The notes under the pieces: generated by a model
What the model was told of the DNA's origin: nothing
Database searches by the model: none
Seen by the model: only the letters and a program-made list of their open reading frames with translations
Shown: positions 41,401 to 56,450 of the stretch, one piece after another
Position numbering within the stretch: position 1 is the first letter of the stretch
How the letters are laid out: each line of letters opens with the position of its first letter
NCBI GenBank assembly: GCA_030248215.1
Contig: JASANG010000150.1
Span: 62,001 to 126,000, forward strand
Direction of reading: 5' to 3'
Length of the DNA: 64,000 nucleotides
DNA from: Enoplolaimus lenunculus
Lineage: Eukaryota > Nematoda > Enoplea > Enoplida > Thoracostomopsidae
Translations under genes and position numbers: made by a program

Positions 41401-42378
41401 AACCGTTTGTAGCTTATTTAATGACCAGTACTGGAACATAATCGTATAATGGTAAAAATTTTAAGAAATCAAATTGTGCTAAAAGTTAGATTTCCGACGT
41501 CAGTCAGGGTTGCAGCAAAGATTCGGTCGGATTCGCCAAAAATTGGCGGTTCGGATTCGGCAAAAAATTGGCGGTTCGGATTCGGCAAAAATTGGCTGTT
41601 CGGATTCGATTTCGGTTGCAAAAATGCCAAATCCAACAATGTTCGGCAATGTATACGTATGTTTTTTCATTTTTAAACAATAAAAATTTTAAATAATTTG
41701 TTGGCGAACTTGCAGTGGATAAGGTCAAATCGTGGAAATACAGTTTATTTGTACCATGCTTATAATTCTATCTTCCCTTGCGTTCGTTCATAACCAAAGC
41801 GTTTATTTATTTTCAGAAAGTGTTGATGCTACCCAGCCACGTTCAGTGCTACTAACGGCCGCTGCTCAACAGATGTTTGCAAGCATTGCTGGTGAAAAAC
41901 CAGAAGATTCGCGTTGCAGTCAAAAAGGTTGGAAAGCTCGAACTGGAAGTAAGTTAATTTTTTGTTATTTGAAAAGTAAAGTTTCTCTTGTTTTCGTACG
42001 CTAACGGGCTTTCACGGTGCAAATAGTACGCGACTAAGGGCGTACTTTTGCGAGATTTATATTACATCGACAATGTTAATCTTAGTCCGAGTCCGGACTT
42101 CGAAATTGACATTCAGGCGAAGAGTTTACGCCTACTCAACAATAACAAGCGTACACCAATCAACATTTTTCGATTATAGTTCTGACATTAAGGCTATCTA
42201 TGCAGTATATATCAAAATGCACGTGTTCGGTAATGCTTCTAACTAGTACAGTGTATTCTCGGTACAATACTTGAAGCGCCGGTAAATTGAGGCTCTTTTA
42301 TTAGTTTTCTATTTGTTTTAAGGTCGCACTGTTGTTGAAAATCCGGATACAAAGAAAATTATTCTGAAACGACGTTGA
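23387..42378 (+). CDS. Very large Arg/Ser/Lys-rich, Gln-tract protein, unnamed (5' end unresolved)
   Basis: Phase-matched exons: 23459-23610 (or from 23387), 24306-24379, 26129-26201, 26831-27043, 27519-about 28308, 30034-30791, 34532-35243, 35623-39738, 40563-41352, 41817-41948, 42323-42378 (stop TGA). From 23459 this gives 7,866 nt, 2,621 residues, in one frame throughout. Composition is dominated by R, S, D, K, H and G with RS/SR, RD and KR pairs (SRSRSFERG, SRSPHSRLRLR), a Gln/His tract, a Lys-rich block and short ordered patches (FFDDDPDFMNIPAPTDDILM; VDEKTGKIVWRSINEF; VENPDTKKIILKRR at the C-terminus). I do not recognise the family. Such composition is typical of nuclear RNA-processing or chromatin scaffolds (SR-related proteins), so that role is inference. 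The exon 6 donor at about 28308 (GAT|GTTGCG) is weak and chosen by phase. Confidence 0.75.
23459..24379 (+). CDS. Arg/Ser-rich gene, first two resolved exons
   Basis: Exon 23459-23610 reads RDSNFNAHRRPSKPDSHATF and continues with IEQRRRKRSTDAADLSHREH. Its donor (CACAG|GTTTTT) is weak, but phase 2 joins exon 24306-24379 (KSKENSSVGGNLHNSTHDHR) in frame, restoring R-K-S. A 72-bp tandem duplication doubles the acceptor (AG at 23385-23386 and 23457-23458). Use of the first adds 24 in-frame residues, KLLIVSCGICFQ among them. Confidence 0.6.
24580..24667 (-). mobile_element. tRNA-derived SINE head (unit 1)
   Basis: On the minus strand: GGCGGTGTGGCTCTGTGGCT, AGCGTGCTGGACTGATAATC, TGTCGACTGAGTTCGAAACC. 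It has an A box (TGGCTCTGTGGCTAGC, 24644-24659) and B box (GAGTTCGAAACC, 24607-24618). The acceptor stem does not close (no matching CACCGCC), so it is not a working tRNA gene. The anticodon position reads GAT, hinting at a tRNA-Ile ancestor. Confidence 0.72.
24938..25025 (-). mobile_element. tRNA-derived SINE head (unit 2)
   Basis: Same as unit 1 with a few base differences (GAGTTCCAAACC in place of GAGTTCGAAACC in the B box, which should weaken Pol III binding). Confidence 0.7.
25200..26128 (+). other. Intron of the Arg/Ser-rich gene with hairpin and repeat copy
   Basis: A perfect 13-bp stem (CGAAACTCCGAGC with its inverse around CATG) lies at about 25670-25701. At 25705-25800 is a copy of the repeat found in tandem at 29411-29820 (ATCTGAATAAATTGTTTACA, AGTTAGCTAATATCTAATTT). 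No further exon until 26129. Confidence 0.5.
26129..27043 (+). CDS. Arg/Ser-rich gene, acidic exons
   Basis: Exon 26129-26201 (SNDRTAHKTIPNSCSNATRN) joins in phase 2 to 26831-27043 (KKLPQWKPSAPLMSEG, then AFFDDDPDFMNIPAPTDDIL, MFDEEGYAQQSPSKLAGEES). The acidic, partly hydrophobic patch contrasts with the basic rest of the protein and is the best candidate for a short interaction motif. The donor is CACGG|GTATGT. Confidence 0.65.
27519..28308 (+). CDS. Arg/Ser-rich gene, exon with basic repeats
   Basis: The acceptor TTTGTAAAG precedes CGAAACG, giving ETSDMITIETYESDESSDRK. The exon is rich in R/K/S (RHRSRTESRRHLERNSEV). A strong-looking donor (CCCA|GTAAGTAC, exon end 27835) lies inside the open frame but gives the wrong phase for the next exon, so the frame is read on to a weak phase-0 donor at 28308/28309. 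The open frame runs on to 28446 but enters a repeat after about 28380. Confidence 0.6.
28380..29830. repeat. Complex repeat block: inverted and tandem AGTTAGCTAATAGCT units
   Basis: GGGCCGAGACCGAGAC (28385) faces GCGAGACCGAGACCGTCC (about 29148), suggesting decayed inverted ends of one element. Tandem units starting AAGGGTTTTTGGRTGCG at about 29411, 29583 and 29741 carry GAATAAATTG and AGTTAGCTAATAGCT. An inverted relative lies at 28575-28790. All are in one intron of the Arg/Ser-rich gene. Confidence 0.6.
30034..30791 (+). CDS. Arg/Ser-rich gene, exon 7
   Basis: The acceptor TGTTTTAG precedes CCTGGTCGCGAAG: PGREASDSGNTHNQHRPLSR, then SESASTEGTSSVSSAKAKVS, ending DYDYDDRDVIA. The donor AG|GTTTGT at 30791/30792 is phase 2 and matches the acceptor of the 34532 exon. 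Confidence 0.7.
30838..34531 (+). other. Long intron of the Arg/Ser-rich gene (3.7 kb)
   Basis: Low in recognisable transposons compared with the rest. From about 31200 to 32450 short words such as CAGCCAAT, CCAATCAAAAT and TTGAATTTTCA recur irregularly, possibly a very old degenerate tandem repeat. No T, G or P element was seen, and no exon. Confidence 0.4.
34532..35243 (+). CDS. Arg/Ser-rich gene, exon 8
   Basis: The acceptor TGATGTTTCAG precedes GGGTCCAGTG: PVVRREFAEINRKPQTSHLT, then SRGGSGSARSLSRSTRMSRE (RS-type) and VDRDRRNRKQHVRETNKMED. The donor GATGAG|GTACGT gives phase 0, as the next exon needs. Confidence 0.72.
35623..39738 (+). CDS. Arg/Ser-rich gene, giant 4.1-kb exon with Gln tract and Lys block
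   Basis: 1,372 codons open without a stop, the best evidence for the gene. It starts YHCQAKQEQSNSRNRGKSSG, then a Gln/His tract (codons from about 35737 to 35880, almost all CAA/CAG/CAT). A Ser/Thr/Pro/Val-rich stretch follows (36000-36650) with one ordered-looking segment, LASFFVQMEVPSNMSTG. Next comes about 2.3 kb of RS/RR/RD-rich sequence (SLSPRHKRVAVYHRIR; SRSPHSRLRLRMYDKEHSRS). It ends with a basic block at 39648-39735 (GEKKKKGKKKKTTTTTRK), a probable nuclear-localisation signal. The donor CCAG|GTGAGT is strong. GC content rises in 36-38 kb relative to the window. Confidence 0.85.
35737..35885 (+). repeat. Gln/His-coding CAA-CAT tract
   Basis: An impure run of CAA, CAG, CAT and AAC triplets within the giant exon, encoding Q/H-rich sequence such as HHQQQQKQHHDQQHN. 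Translations in the other frames look like Asn or Ile runs and are artefacts. Confidence 0.85.
39739..40562 (+). other. Intron with (AAT)n microsatellite
   Basis: An AAT triplet run lies at about 40046-40086 (AATAATAATAATAATAATAA). Nothing else was recognised. Confidence 0.7.
40563..42378 (+). CDS. Arg/Ser-rich gene, last three exons and stop
   Basis: Exon 40563-41352: ASKHKDKKQTASVATNTQVP and QRKRERSPVTAPSSRRVESR. Exon 41817-41948: SVDATQPRSVLLTAAAQQMF then ASIAGEKPEDSR. Exon 42323-42378: RTVVENPDTKKIILKRR and TGA. Junction phases are 0, 1 and 1 with donors A|GTAAAT and A|GTAAGT. The C-terminal helix-like LLTAAAQQMFASIAG and basic tail look conserved rather than low-complexity and would be the best search query. 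Confidence 0.75.
41516..41612. repeat. TTCGGATTCGGCAAAAATTGG short tandem repeat, about 3 units
   Basis: Units of 28-30 bases (GGCGGTTCGGATTCGGCAAA) lie in the intron before the penultimate exon. Period estimated by eye. Confidence 0.8.
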
Positions 42379-42467
42379 ATGGAAATATTTTTTTGCTTGT
42401 TGATGGCTAGGATTCGTATTCGAATATTGGGTAAGACAGCGTTTGTCATGTTCTTTTGAATAATAAC

Positions 42468-42473
42468 AATAAA
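42468..42473 (+). terminator. Candidate poly(A) signal AATAAA
   Basis: AATAAA 90 bases after the TGA stop of the Arg/Ser-rich gene. Position is suitable; no transcript evidence. Confidence 0.5.
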
Positions 42474-42585
42474 TACTACTACAACTAATAATATTAAAAT
42501 TGTCGTTTTTCTAGAACCGTATATAAATTTATTTATTAAAGTTATGTTCTGGTAAAATCTTGTTTATGTTTAGCGGTTTTGAAAT

Positions 42586-44867
42586 AGTTGTTTGTGTAGG
42601 GCTGATATTTGATGTCAACCAATTAAAGCAGTATTATTTAGCCTTGCGAAGTGTGTCTCCTTTTCCCGCGTTTTTCGAATCCTTGTTGCATTTAGTATTT
42701 ACTTTCATATCAGATCAAATTAGCTGCTTGACGATTACGTGTTTGTTCTGGCCACAGCTACCGCAAAAATTCGAGTCATGTGCATGGTTGAATCGTGTAC
42801 GAGACTAAAGAGCGAAGGATACCGGAAAAGGTACTGGCAACGCTAATGATACTATGTTCGAAAGAGTGGTATAAAATTAAGTCTGGGACTTTGTATGTTT
42901 TGTTTGATTAGATTAAGTATTATGATTATTTTCCATGTGCTTCGTTAAGTTATTTCATTAATCTTGACAGCGGTAGTCTGACTCTTACTGTAGGAAATAA
43001 TTCATTTGTTAAATTTTATCCGATTTTGGTTTATACATTGATTTCAATTGGAATAGATTCTTACGTTATTCATGATTATTGTTAAAAAATTTAATCATTT
43101 TGAAATAATTATGCTGTTCTGCTTCCGAATCAGTTCTTGTCTTGTCTACGTTAACTAGCATAATTATTCAATTCCTTGCTACAATTCTGTGATTTCCACT
43201 TTGAAATTAATTATGGAAGTTACTTTGCATTCAAAATTTTAGTTTCCAAATTGCAAAATTCTATTAAAATTTGTACGGCAGTAGAATTGCAGTGTCCGCC
43301 CTTTTGCAGTTTGACTATAACAAATTGAGAAAATGATAATCAGACGTTCATGTCTTAACATGCATTTCACAGCAATATTTTACGTTGTTTGCGTGTCTTT
43401 TAACTACCCGTAAATTAATATCCGGTAGCTAAATATGAATATCTTTTATTGGTATAATTCTTCTTCCAAGTCATTTAACACTGTGTTTGGAGATGATTAA
43501 TGCGGTGTCGATTTTAAAAAGAAAGTATATGCTTCTTACATATTTTATGGTATATTGTTAATGCGTTATTACGGTATATTTTTATTAAATTGTATATGAG
43601 TTGTCTGAAGTAAAAAGAGCGGATATTGCTTGCATTCGAAGAGGAAAGGACTGTCTTTCGGAAAATGTAATACCAAAACTGGAAATTCTCACGTATACAG
43701 CTTACCGTGATACCTTCTTACAATAGAAAGTTGTTTGTGTAGGGCTGATATTTGATGTCAACCAATTAAAGCAGTATTATTTAGCCTTGCGAAGTGTGTC
43801 TCCTTTTCCCGCGTTTTTCGAATCCTTGTTGCATTTAGTATTTACTTTCATATCAGATCAAATTAGCTGCTTGACGATTACGTGTTTGTTCTGGCCACAG
43901 CTACCGCAAAAATTCGAGTCATGTGCATGGTGGAATCGTGTACGAGACTAAAGAGCGAAGGATACCGGAAGAGGTACTGGCAACGCTAATGATACTATGT
44001 TCGAAAGAGTGGTATAAAATTAAGTCTGGGGCTTCGTATGTTTTGTTTGATTATATTAAGTATTATGATTATTTTCCATGTGCTTCGTTAAGTTATTTCA
44101 TTAATCTTGAAAGCGGTAGTGTGACTCTTACTGTAGGAAATAATTCATTTGTTAAATTTGATTCGATTTTGGTTTATACATTGGTTTCAATTGGAATAGA
44201 TTCTTACGTTATTCATGATTATTGTTAAAAATTTAATCATTTTGAAATAATTATGCTGTTCTGCTTCCGAATCAGTTCTTGTCTTGTCTACGTTAACTAG
44301 CATAATTATTCAATTCCTTGCTACAATTCTGTGATTTCCACTTTGAAATTGATTATGGAAGTTACTTTGCATTCAAAATTTTAGTTTCCAAATTGCAAAA
44401 TTCTATTAAAATTCGTACGGCAGTAGAATTGCAGTGTCCGCCCTTTTGCAGTTTGACTATAACACATTGAGAAAATGATAATCAGACGTTCATGTCTTAA
44501 CATGCATTTCACAGCAATATTTTACGTTGTTTGCGTGTCTTTTAACTACCCGTAAATTAATATCCGGTAGCTGAATATGAATATCTTTGGTTGGTATAAT
44601 TCTTCTTTTAAGTCATTTAACACTGTGTTTGGAGATGATTAATACGATGTCGATTTTAAAAGAAAGTATATGCTTCTTACATATTTTATGGTATATTGTT
44701 AATGCGTTATTACGGTATATTTTTATTAAATTGTATGTAAGTAGTCTGAAGTAAAAAGAGCGGATACTGCTTGCATTCGAAGAGGAAAGGACTGTCTTTC
44801 GGAAAATGTAGTGCCGAAACTGGAAATTCTCACGTATACAGCTTACCGTGATACCTTCTTACAATAG
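42586..44867 (+). repeat. 1,143-bp direct tandem duplication (recent)
   Basis: The unit starts AGTTGTTTGTGTAGGGCTGA (42586; second copy from about 43729) and ends CTTACCGTGATACCTTCTTA then CAATAGAA. The two units differ by scattered substitutions and small indels only (a few percent by eye). Unit 2 contains an open frame at 43923-44228 (101 codons, FDYIKYYDYFPCASLSYFIN) that is interrupted in unit 1. I recognise no family and do not call it a gene. Confidence 0.93.
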
Positions 44868-45024
44868 AACAGATTGACCGCAGCTTGAATTGTGTTTTGC
44901 TCATCCGCGCTCAATGATTAGCGCTGTAAGCCGCTGTGATTGTGCATAAAAAGCTTTTACCGTGTGTTTCAAGGACTATTCCTCATACACTTTTCCAGTT
45001 AAAAGTCTCCAATGATGTCGAGAA

Positions 45025-45192
45025 ACAGTGGGCGGAACGGTTTTCTGTGGGACTGTTAAAGAGTAAGCTTAAGTTTAGAATAATTTTTTGGCTAGACGTT
45101 TCTTATGCTAAAGAATATGGTCATTCTTACGCTTTGGCTTGGCTTAGGAATATGCTTATAATACTGTTCCGCCCATATCCTTTACATTGACC
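45025..45192 (+). mobile_element. T-family element copy 15
   Basis: GTGGGCGGAACGGTTTTCTG, GAGTAAGCTTAAGTTTAGA, GGCTTGGCTTAGGAATATGC, TTATAATACTGTTCCGCCC then ACATTGACC. The internal array is short and diverged. Confidence 0.72.
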
Positions 45193-46556
45193 GGTCTATC
45201 CTACCTTTATCTCTACGTAGAACAAGCATCCAATGATACCCAAAACCAGTAGGTAACCCTTTGCCCATGCGGCTGATGTTTACGCTTAGTTCTATGCTTA
45301 AGGCTGTCCATTCTTGCTCTAATTTCAGCAACTTAAGGCAAGCTGCGTACACGCAATAATAAACAATTCGTCTTACAACTTTATTTATCGTGTTATACGC
45401 AGTACAAACTCTTCGCGAATCGTGAGTCCCTCAAATCTCGGATACAACCGATACGATCTTGTAGTCCAAAGTGTGGTGTGGGGGATTGTAATTGTCAAAA
45501 CCCATCCGGGGTTCAAATTATAGCTTGGAATTTTACATCTCAGGCACAATAGAACAAATTAATATAAAAATAGATCTTATACACTGCATATATTGTTCGG
45601 ATTCCCACTTCTGTACATCAATTTTAATTTACTGTCTATATTTTAATATTAGAATTTGAAATTTAACCATAAAAACAAAATTTATTTAAATATTCACCGT
45701 AATTATACATTGATACACAGTAAACAATATTGAGCAAATCTGAATATGTATATAATTCAAGATGATGTTAAAGATCACTATTCACTGTATGGCCCAAATT
45801 TCGGAGAGTCAATTTCCCTCACCATTTTTGCAGTATATATTACCAAGAGTGGATAATGTCCACTTGCAGAACAGTGTGCAACTGATGCAGTAGTACATGG
45901 CACAAAGTGTACCAGCACGCGTTGCATTTTTGCTCGACCCTCCCCTGATTTGGGGGGTAATCACCACTTAATCTACATAGTAAACATAGGAGTTAAAATA
46001 TAATCGGAGCGACTTTAGCAAAAATTCAAAATATTGGTTCAACGTCCCCCCCAATTATGGGTGGTAGGTCAAAAATACAACGTGCGCTGGGAACATTGTT
46101 TTGTGTACAGAATGTACCCAGTTGCACACTCTTGTGAAAATCATCCACTCTTGATATTACATATTATATACATTGCTAAAATTAAATACCTCTTGGTGCT
46201 TAATATTTTCGAGGGCAGTCCATGATTTATTCTGGGTCTTAAGTTTGCTAAATTCATGCTTCGATACCAATCGCACTGTGTAATTGTATGTTTTTGGTTC
46301 GACAAATTCAAGAATAAAATGTGGCGTTTGGGTGTTTAACTTCGACACAGTTGTAGTTTTATTATAACACCTAGGAATTTTAATGGTGTATTTAGGCACG
46401 GTGGATTTTACAGGGAAGGACAAATAACATTTTATGGCTCAAAATCATTTTACAGTTGACGATTATCGGCAACAGGGGCGAAAGTATTCGCCGAAAGGGC
46501 CGCATTCTCCTCGCAAACTGTATAGCTGCGGCATTGTGTAAAATTTTCAAATTCCG
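45193..46556. other. Intergenic, mostly unassigned
   Basis: Between the Arg/Ser-rich gene's downstream duplication and the protease 3' end. Apart from a G-family end at 45797-45835 (CGGAGAGTCAATTTCCCTCA, CCATTTTTGCAGTA) nothing was recognised. The words GTGTGCAACT, CACGCGTTG and TTTGG near 45880-46110 resemble 16700-16900, so a further dispersed repeat is likely. Confidence 0.4.
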
Positions 46557-46726
46557 GCCAATGTAAAGAACAGTGGCGGATTGTAATCTTTTTCCTATGC
46601 CTAGACCTAAACGTGAGACTGAGCTTATACGCAAGCCTAAGCCTAAGCAAAAATAATCTAAAGCTTAAAAGTTTAATCTGTTCCAGTCCCACAAAAAAGT
46701 TTTGGCCCTGATCTTTACATGCGTCC
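46557..46726 (-). mobile_element. T-family element copy 16
   Basis: On plus: GCCAATGTAAAGAACAGTGG, CTTATACGCAAGCCTAAGCC, AAAGTTTTGGCCCTGATCTT, TACATGCGTCC. The flanks AAATTCCG (46549-46556) and AAATTACG (46727-46734) match at 7 of 8 bases. It lies just beyond the protease stop codon. Confidence 0.8.
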
Positions 46727-46778
46727 AAATTACGAAGGCTTTCACAAGCTAAATTTAAATTGACAAAATTAAATTGTT

Positions 46779-53011
<6,233 letters not shown>

Positions 53012-53101
53012 TGTTGAGAAACTTTTGTACAAAAGGTTAATACAAAATTAAATAGTTTCGCCCAATTTGAAACTAAATTATTTTTGCTAAATGTAAACCA
53101 G

Positions 53102-53110
53102 CTTTATATA
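53102..53110 (-). promoter_or_regulatory. TATA box of the protease gene
   Basis: TATATAAAG on the minus strand, about 90 bases upstream of the start codon, in otherwise unremarkable AT-rich DNA. Distance and sequence suit a core promoter. Confidence 0.6.
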
Positions 53111-53259
53111 TAAATTTTGGTTTACGTTAATAGCAAATCCGATTAACGTTTTTTTGCAAAGTTTCAGGTGATTTTCGAAGTAAATCGGTGATAAGTTTCG
53201 TTTTAAGCATACAAAACAAAGGTTCGACAAAATTCGAAATTTCGTAAAACCCAAAATCT

Positions 53260-53443
53260 AGTGGCATGTCCAGAAATTTTTGACGGTAGGCCGCTCAATA
53301 CTCGTTAGCAAAAAAAAGCTCGCGAGTGAAGTTAGCAAGAAATTAAACGCAATTTTAGCACGAAACCATAATACAAAAAAATTTAGCGTTTGATCGTTTA
53401 TTTCGGGCTATAGCCTGGGTATGGCCTCAGATCCGCCAGTGCT
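53260..53443. mobile_element. Possible CAGTGGCGGATC-type hAT-like element
   Basis: Left AGTGGCATGTCCAGAAATTT, right GGCCTCAGATCCGCCAGTG (inverse CACTGGCGGATCTGAGGCC), similar to the element at 14056-14229. No matching flanks were found. Confidence 0.5.
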
Positions 53444-54231
53444 ATCATCATAACGCTAAATCTACACAATTTTAAACGGCTTTCAACACTTTAGAAGCTT
53501 TAAATGATAACGTAAACGGCGTTTTCGAAATGTAAACATTTTTATTTGTATTAAATAATTTTTTGTTGATAGCTTAGAAGACTGGCTTTGACGTTTTGAA
53601 TTTTGAAATCCAAAATCAGGAGCCTATACTGCGGGGGCGTATGGGACGGGTTTGATTCGAAATCTCGTAACAAATTTGAAAACGGACACATTTTCTGACT
53701 TTAGCGTTGATTGATCGGCTCATAGAGGTAAAAACTTTTTACCCGCTCCCCTTACTTGATAAGCCCTTTGCTGAAGTTATACACGGCCGGAATGAAATCT
53801 TTTTCAGCCTTTGTTTTATATAAATCACGCCTTTTCAAAACAGGGTTGATTTTGCTACGCTTAGTCGTATCTTTAATCGTATTATTTACATTGATATTAA
53901 GTATCCTAATCTTTTCCTGGTGACGTTGAAAATTGTGACGCAAGCATTGAGATTTAGCCTAAGCTTATTTCAGGCTCGGCTGATATGCTGTGTGACGTAG
54001 TACCTAAAATCGCAAACGCTCTAACTAATAACAATATTATAAATATTGCAATCAGATGTAGTTCATTGTTTTGTGAAAATCGTAAATTAATGTAGAATAT
54101 TTATACTCATGAGATTTGCCAGAATCAGAAGCCAAAAATTAAACTCTTTACAATTCTAAATATTTCTGCGTATTAATCAATACCCCGAAATGAATAGCGC
54201 ATTTGACAAAAACGGGGGGCCTCGTAAGGTA
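53444..54231. other. Intergenic, nothing recognised
   Basis: AT-rich DNA upstream of the protease promoter. A 63-codon minus-strand open frame near 53752-53943 has no known relative and no start context. No repeat family identified. Confidence 0.5.
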
Positions 54232-54475
54232 CACTGTAAATTCCAAGGAATTGATTAACCAACTCAGCTAGTGAATTTGTTTTTTCTGAGTTAATAACAG
54301 TAAACATTAACTCACTCTAAGTTGAACTGATCCTCACTCTGAGTTCAGTTGATTCCGCGTAAGAAGAAAAATTAACTCACAGTGAGTTTTACTGACTCAG
54401 AATTCTGAATTCTGAAAGTCCTAACTCAGATTCAACTCATACTGACTTAAAATCAACTCACTGGGATTTACAGGG
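54232..54475. mobile_element. H-family palindromic MITE (copy 1)
   Basis: CACTGTAAATTCCAAGG at the left and CTGGGATTTACAGGG at the right, TA flanks, 244 bp. The interior is rich in AACTCA/TGAGTT words that pair across the centre. Related in layout to the G family but distinct in sequence. Confidence 0.75.
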
Positions 54476-54495
54476 TATACGTTTACACAAATATA

Positions 54496-54734
54496 CTGTA
54501 AATTCCAACGAGTTGGATTAACAACTCAGCTAGCGAATTTGAGTTAATAATTAAGCATTAACTTATTCAAAGATGAGTTGATTTTCACTCTCTGTTGATT
54601 TTTTTCCATGTGAGTTGGTTAATTAACTAAGAATAAGTTGAAGAAACTCACAATTATGACTTCAAACAGTCGTAAATCAGATTGACTGATTTAATTGATT
54701 CTGCACTCAAATCAAATCACTAAAATTTACAGTC
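54496..54734. mobile_element. H-family palindromic MITE (copy 2)
   Basis: CTGTAAATTCCAACGAGTTG at the left and CTAAAATTTACAGTC at the right, TA flanks, only 20 bases after copy 1. It shares AACTCAGCTAG.GAATTTG. Copies 1 and 2 may derive from a local duplication or from two insertions. Confidence 0.72.
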
Positions 54735-55160
54735 TACGCGTCTGACCCTCAACTGCAAGTATGTATGTTACGCCGCTTCTCATACGGAGGAGGGCAGGTA
54801 ACATAGACAAAAGAAAGCATGATGGACTATTCTCAGTTATGCTACAATTACTCAAGAGCTGCGTGACGCCTGTCATCATGAAAAAACTTGCCCAAAAAAT
54901 TTTGTAAAGAATATATAATTAAAGCTGCGGAACTCTCCTACGCTTACGAACCCGACATTTTTCGGTCCTCCTGTAAACAGAATCATGTACGTCGAATGGA
55001 GAAATGCTTGAGCGACGCCATCCAGTAAAGAAAATTTTAAATGAGCTGCCCCAGCTTCATATTAAAGTGTTGCGGTATACTTTTTCGACGTGCGGCGCCG
55101 TCCGTCAACGTGCGGTATCGTACGCAAATAACTCACGTGCAATAACGTATGGTGACGGAT

Positions 55161-55327
55161 GGTGACGGACGGCGCCGTACAGGTGACGGACGGCGCCGTA
55201 CTGGTGACGGACGGCGCCGTACTGGTGACGGACGACGCCGTACTGGTGACGGACGGCGCAGTACTGGTGACGGACGGTGCCGTACTGGTGACGGACGGCG
55301 CCGTACCGGTGACGGACGCCGCCGTAC
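55161..55327. repeat. GC-rich 21-bp minisatellite, 8 units
   Basis: The unit is GGTGACGGACGGCGCCGTAC plus T, starting at 55161 and then every 21 bases; a partial unit precedes it. Inverted relatives sit just upstream (GCGGCGCCGTCCGTC at about 55093). Since 21 is a multiple of 3, all frames stay open (for example T-S-T-A-P-S-V), which explains the long overlapping open frames here. I do not call these genes. Confidence 0.93.
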
Positions 55328-55615
55328 AAAAATTGCTTTTAAAACCATACGGTGTACAACTGCGTCCCGTTGTTCGGTCGCAAACGGCACGCATGTCAAC
55401 TGTAGTACCGTATCTTCGATCGATGTGTCATAAAAACTTAAATTCAAAAACACTAATGTAATATCTTAAAAAATACTTTTTTAATAATGTAAGTATTAAT
55501 AGAACAAGTAGTACAAAAACAACTAAAATGGTTATTCGCTGTGTGTTTCACCCTCACACTTACGTGGTCTGTGAAAATTTCTCAAAAGAAGCTAGTTAAC
55601 TGTTACCGGAGTGTA

Positions 55616-55809
55616 GGGGAAACCTACCAAATATGGGCATTATCCACGATATCATAGGAAATATATGTTCTTCATCTGTTGTGATATGGGCTAAGTCCTT
55701 CTCAAATATGGGCATCACCAGCCAAATATGAGCACACTGTACTTTATCTGGCAGCAATATACAAGGTGATACCCATATTAGGCAGATGCCTATATTGGTA
55801 GTTTTCCCC
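55616..55809. mobile_element. Mariner-like MITE with GGGGAAA ends
   Basis: Left GGGGAAACCTACCAAATAT; inverse of right GGGGAAAACTACCAATATA. TA flanks both sides (55614-55615, 55810-55811). The interior has AAATATGGGCAT words in both orientations. 194 bp, non-coding. Confidence 0.85.
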
Positions 55810-55829
55810 TACATAGACTATGGGTCGAG

Positions 55830-56255
55830 AAACGAGGCTTTTGGTAGGTACCTGTGCCCGATTAAACAGTGGCTTAGACCCCGGGCCTCCCGCCAAAAGG
55901 GGTCTTCCACCCACCGAAAACGGACGACATTATGTTTCAATGAATAACTAGCCATCAAAATCACTACGTGATTTTTGCGGAGTACTGATCGCGTTCAGCG
56001 CCCAGGTAGTATACAAGGGTGTGATTAAGACTTTCCCAAACGTTGAGAAAGTCTTTCGGATTTATGGGTGGTACGCTGTGGACAAGCAACATAAATTACG
56101 GTCCCCAACTTATTCGGGTGGTTGCTGAAGTAAAGTTCAGTTTAAGCTTTGGTTAAACTCACGCAGGGTCAAAAACGCTTTTGGTCCAGAAAGATGGTGA
56201 CTGGTATGAGCATGGCAAAAATTTTGGAATTGGCGGCCACTTTCTATAACAACTT
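55830..56255. other. Intergenic, nothing recognised
   Basis: No repeat family or coding similarity seen between the mariner-like MITE and T copy 21. Confidence 0.5.
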
Positions 56256-56263
56256 CGGCCCAT

Positions 56264-56450
56264 GTAAAGATCAGGGGCGGAACGTTTTCCTGTGGGACTA
56301 GAAAAGAGTAAGCTGAAGCCTTAGACTATTTTTTTGCTTGGTTTATAGGCTTAGGCTTAGGCTTCGGAATATGCTCATTCTTACGCTTAGGTTTAAGCTT
56401 AGGCTTGGGCTTAGGCTTAGGAATATGCTTATAATACTGTTTCTCCCCTC
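56264..56450 (+). mobile_element. T-family element copy 21 (right end lost)
   Basis: GGCCCATGTAAAGATCAGGG, CGGAACGTTTTCCTGTGGG, AGCCTTAGACTATTTTTTTG, a long array (TTAGGCTTAGGCTTCGG; CTTAGGCTTGGGCTTAGG), AATATGCTTATAATACTGTT. The terminal CTATACATTGGCC is replaced by other sequence. Confidence 0.78.

Noticed and set aside
55062-55461. Long overlapping open frames with seven-residue repeats on both strands
   Set aside because: They are produced by a 21-bp minisatellite whose period is a multiple of three; no start context, splice partners or homology.
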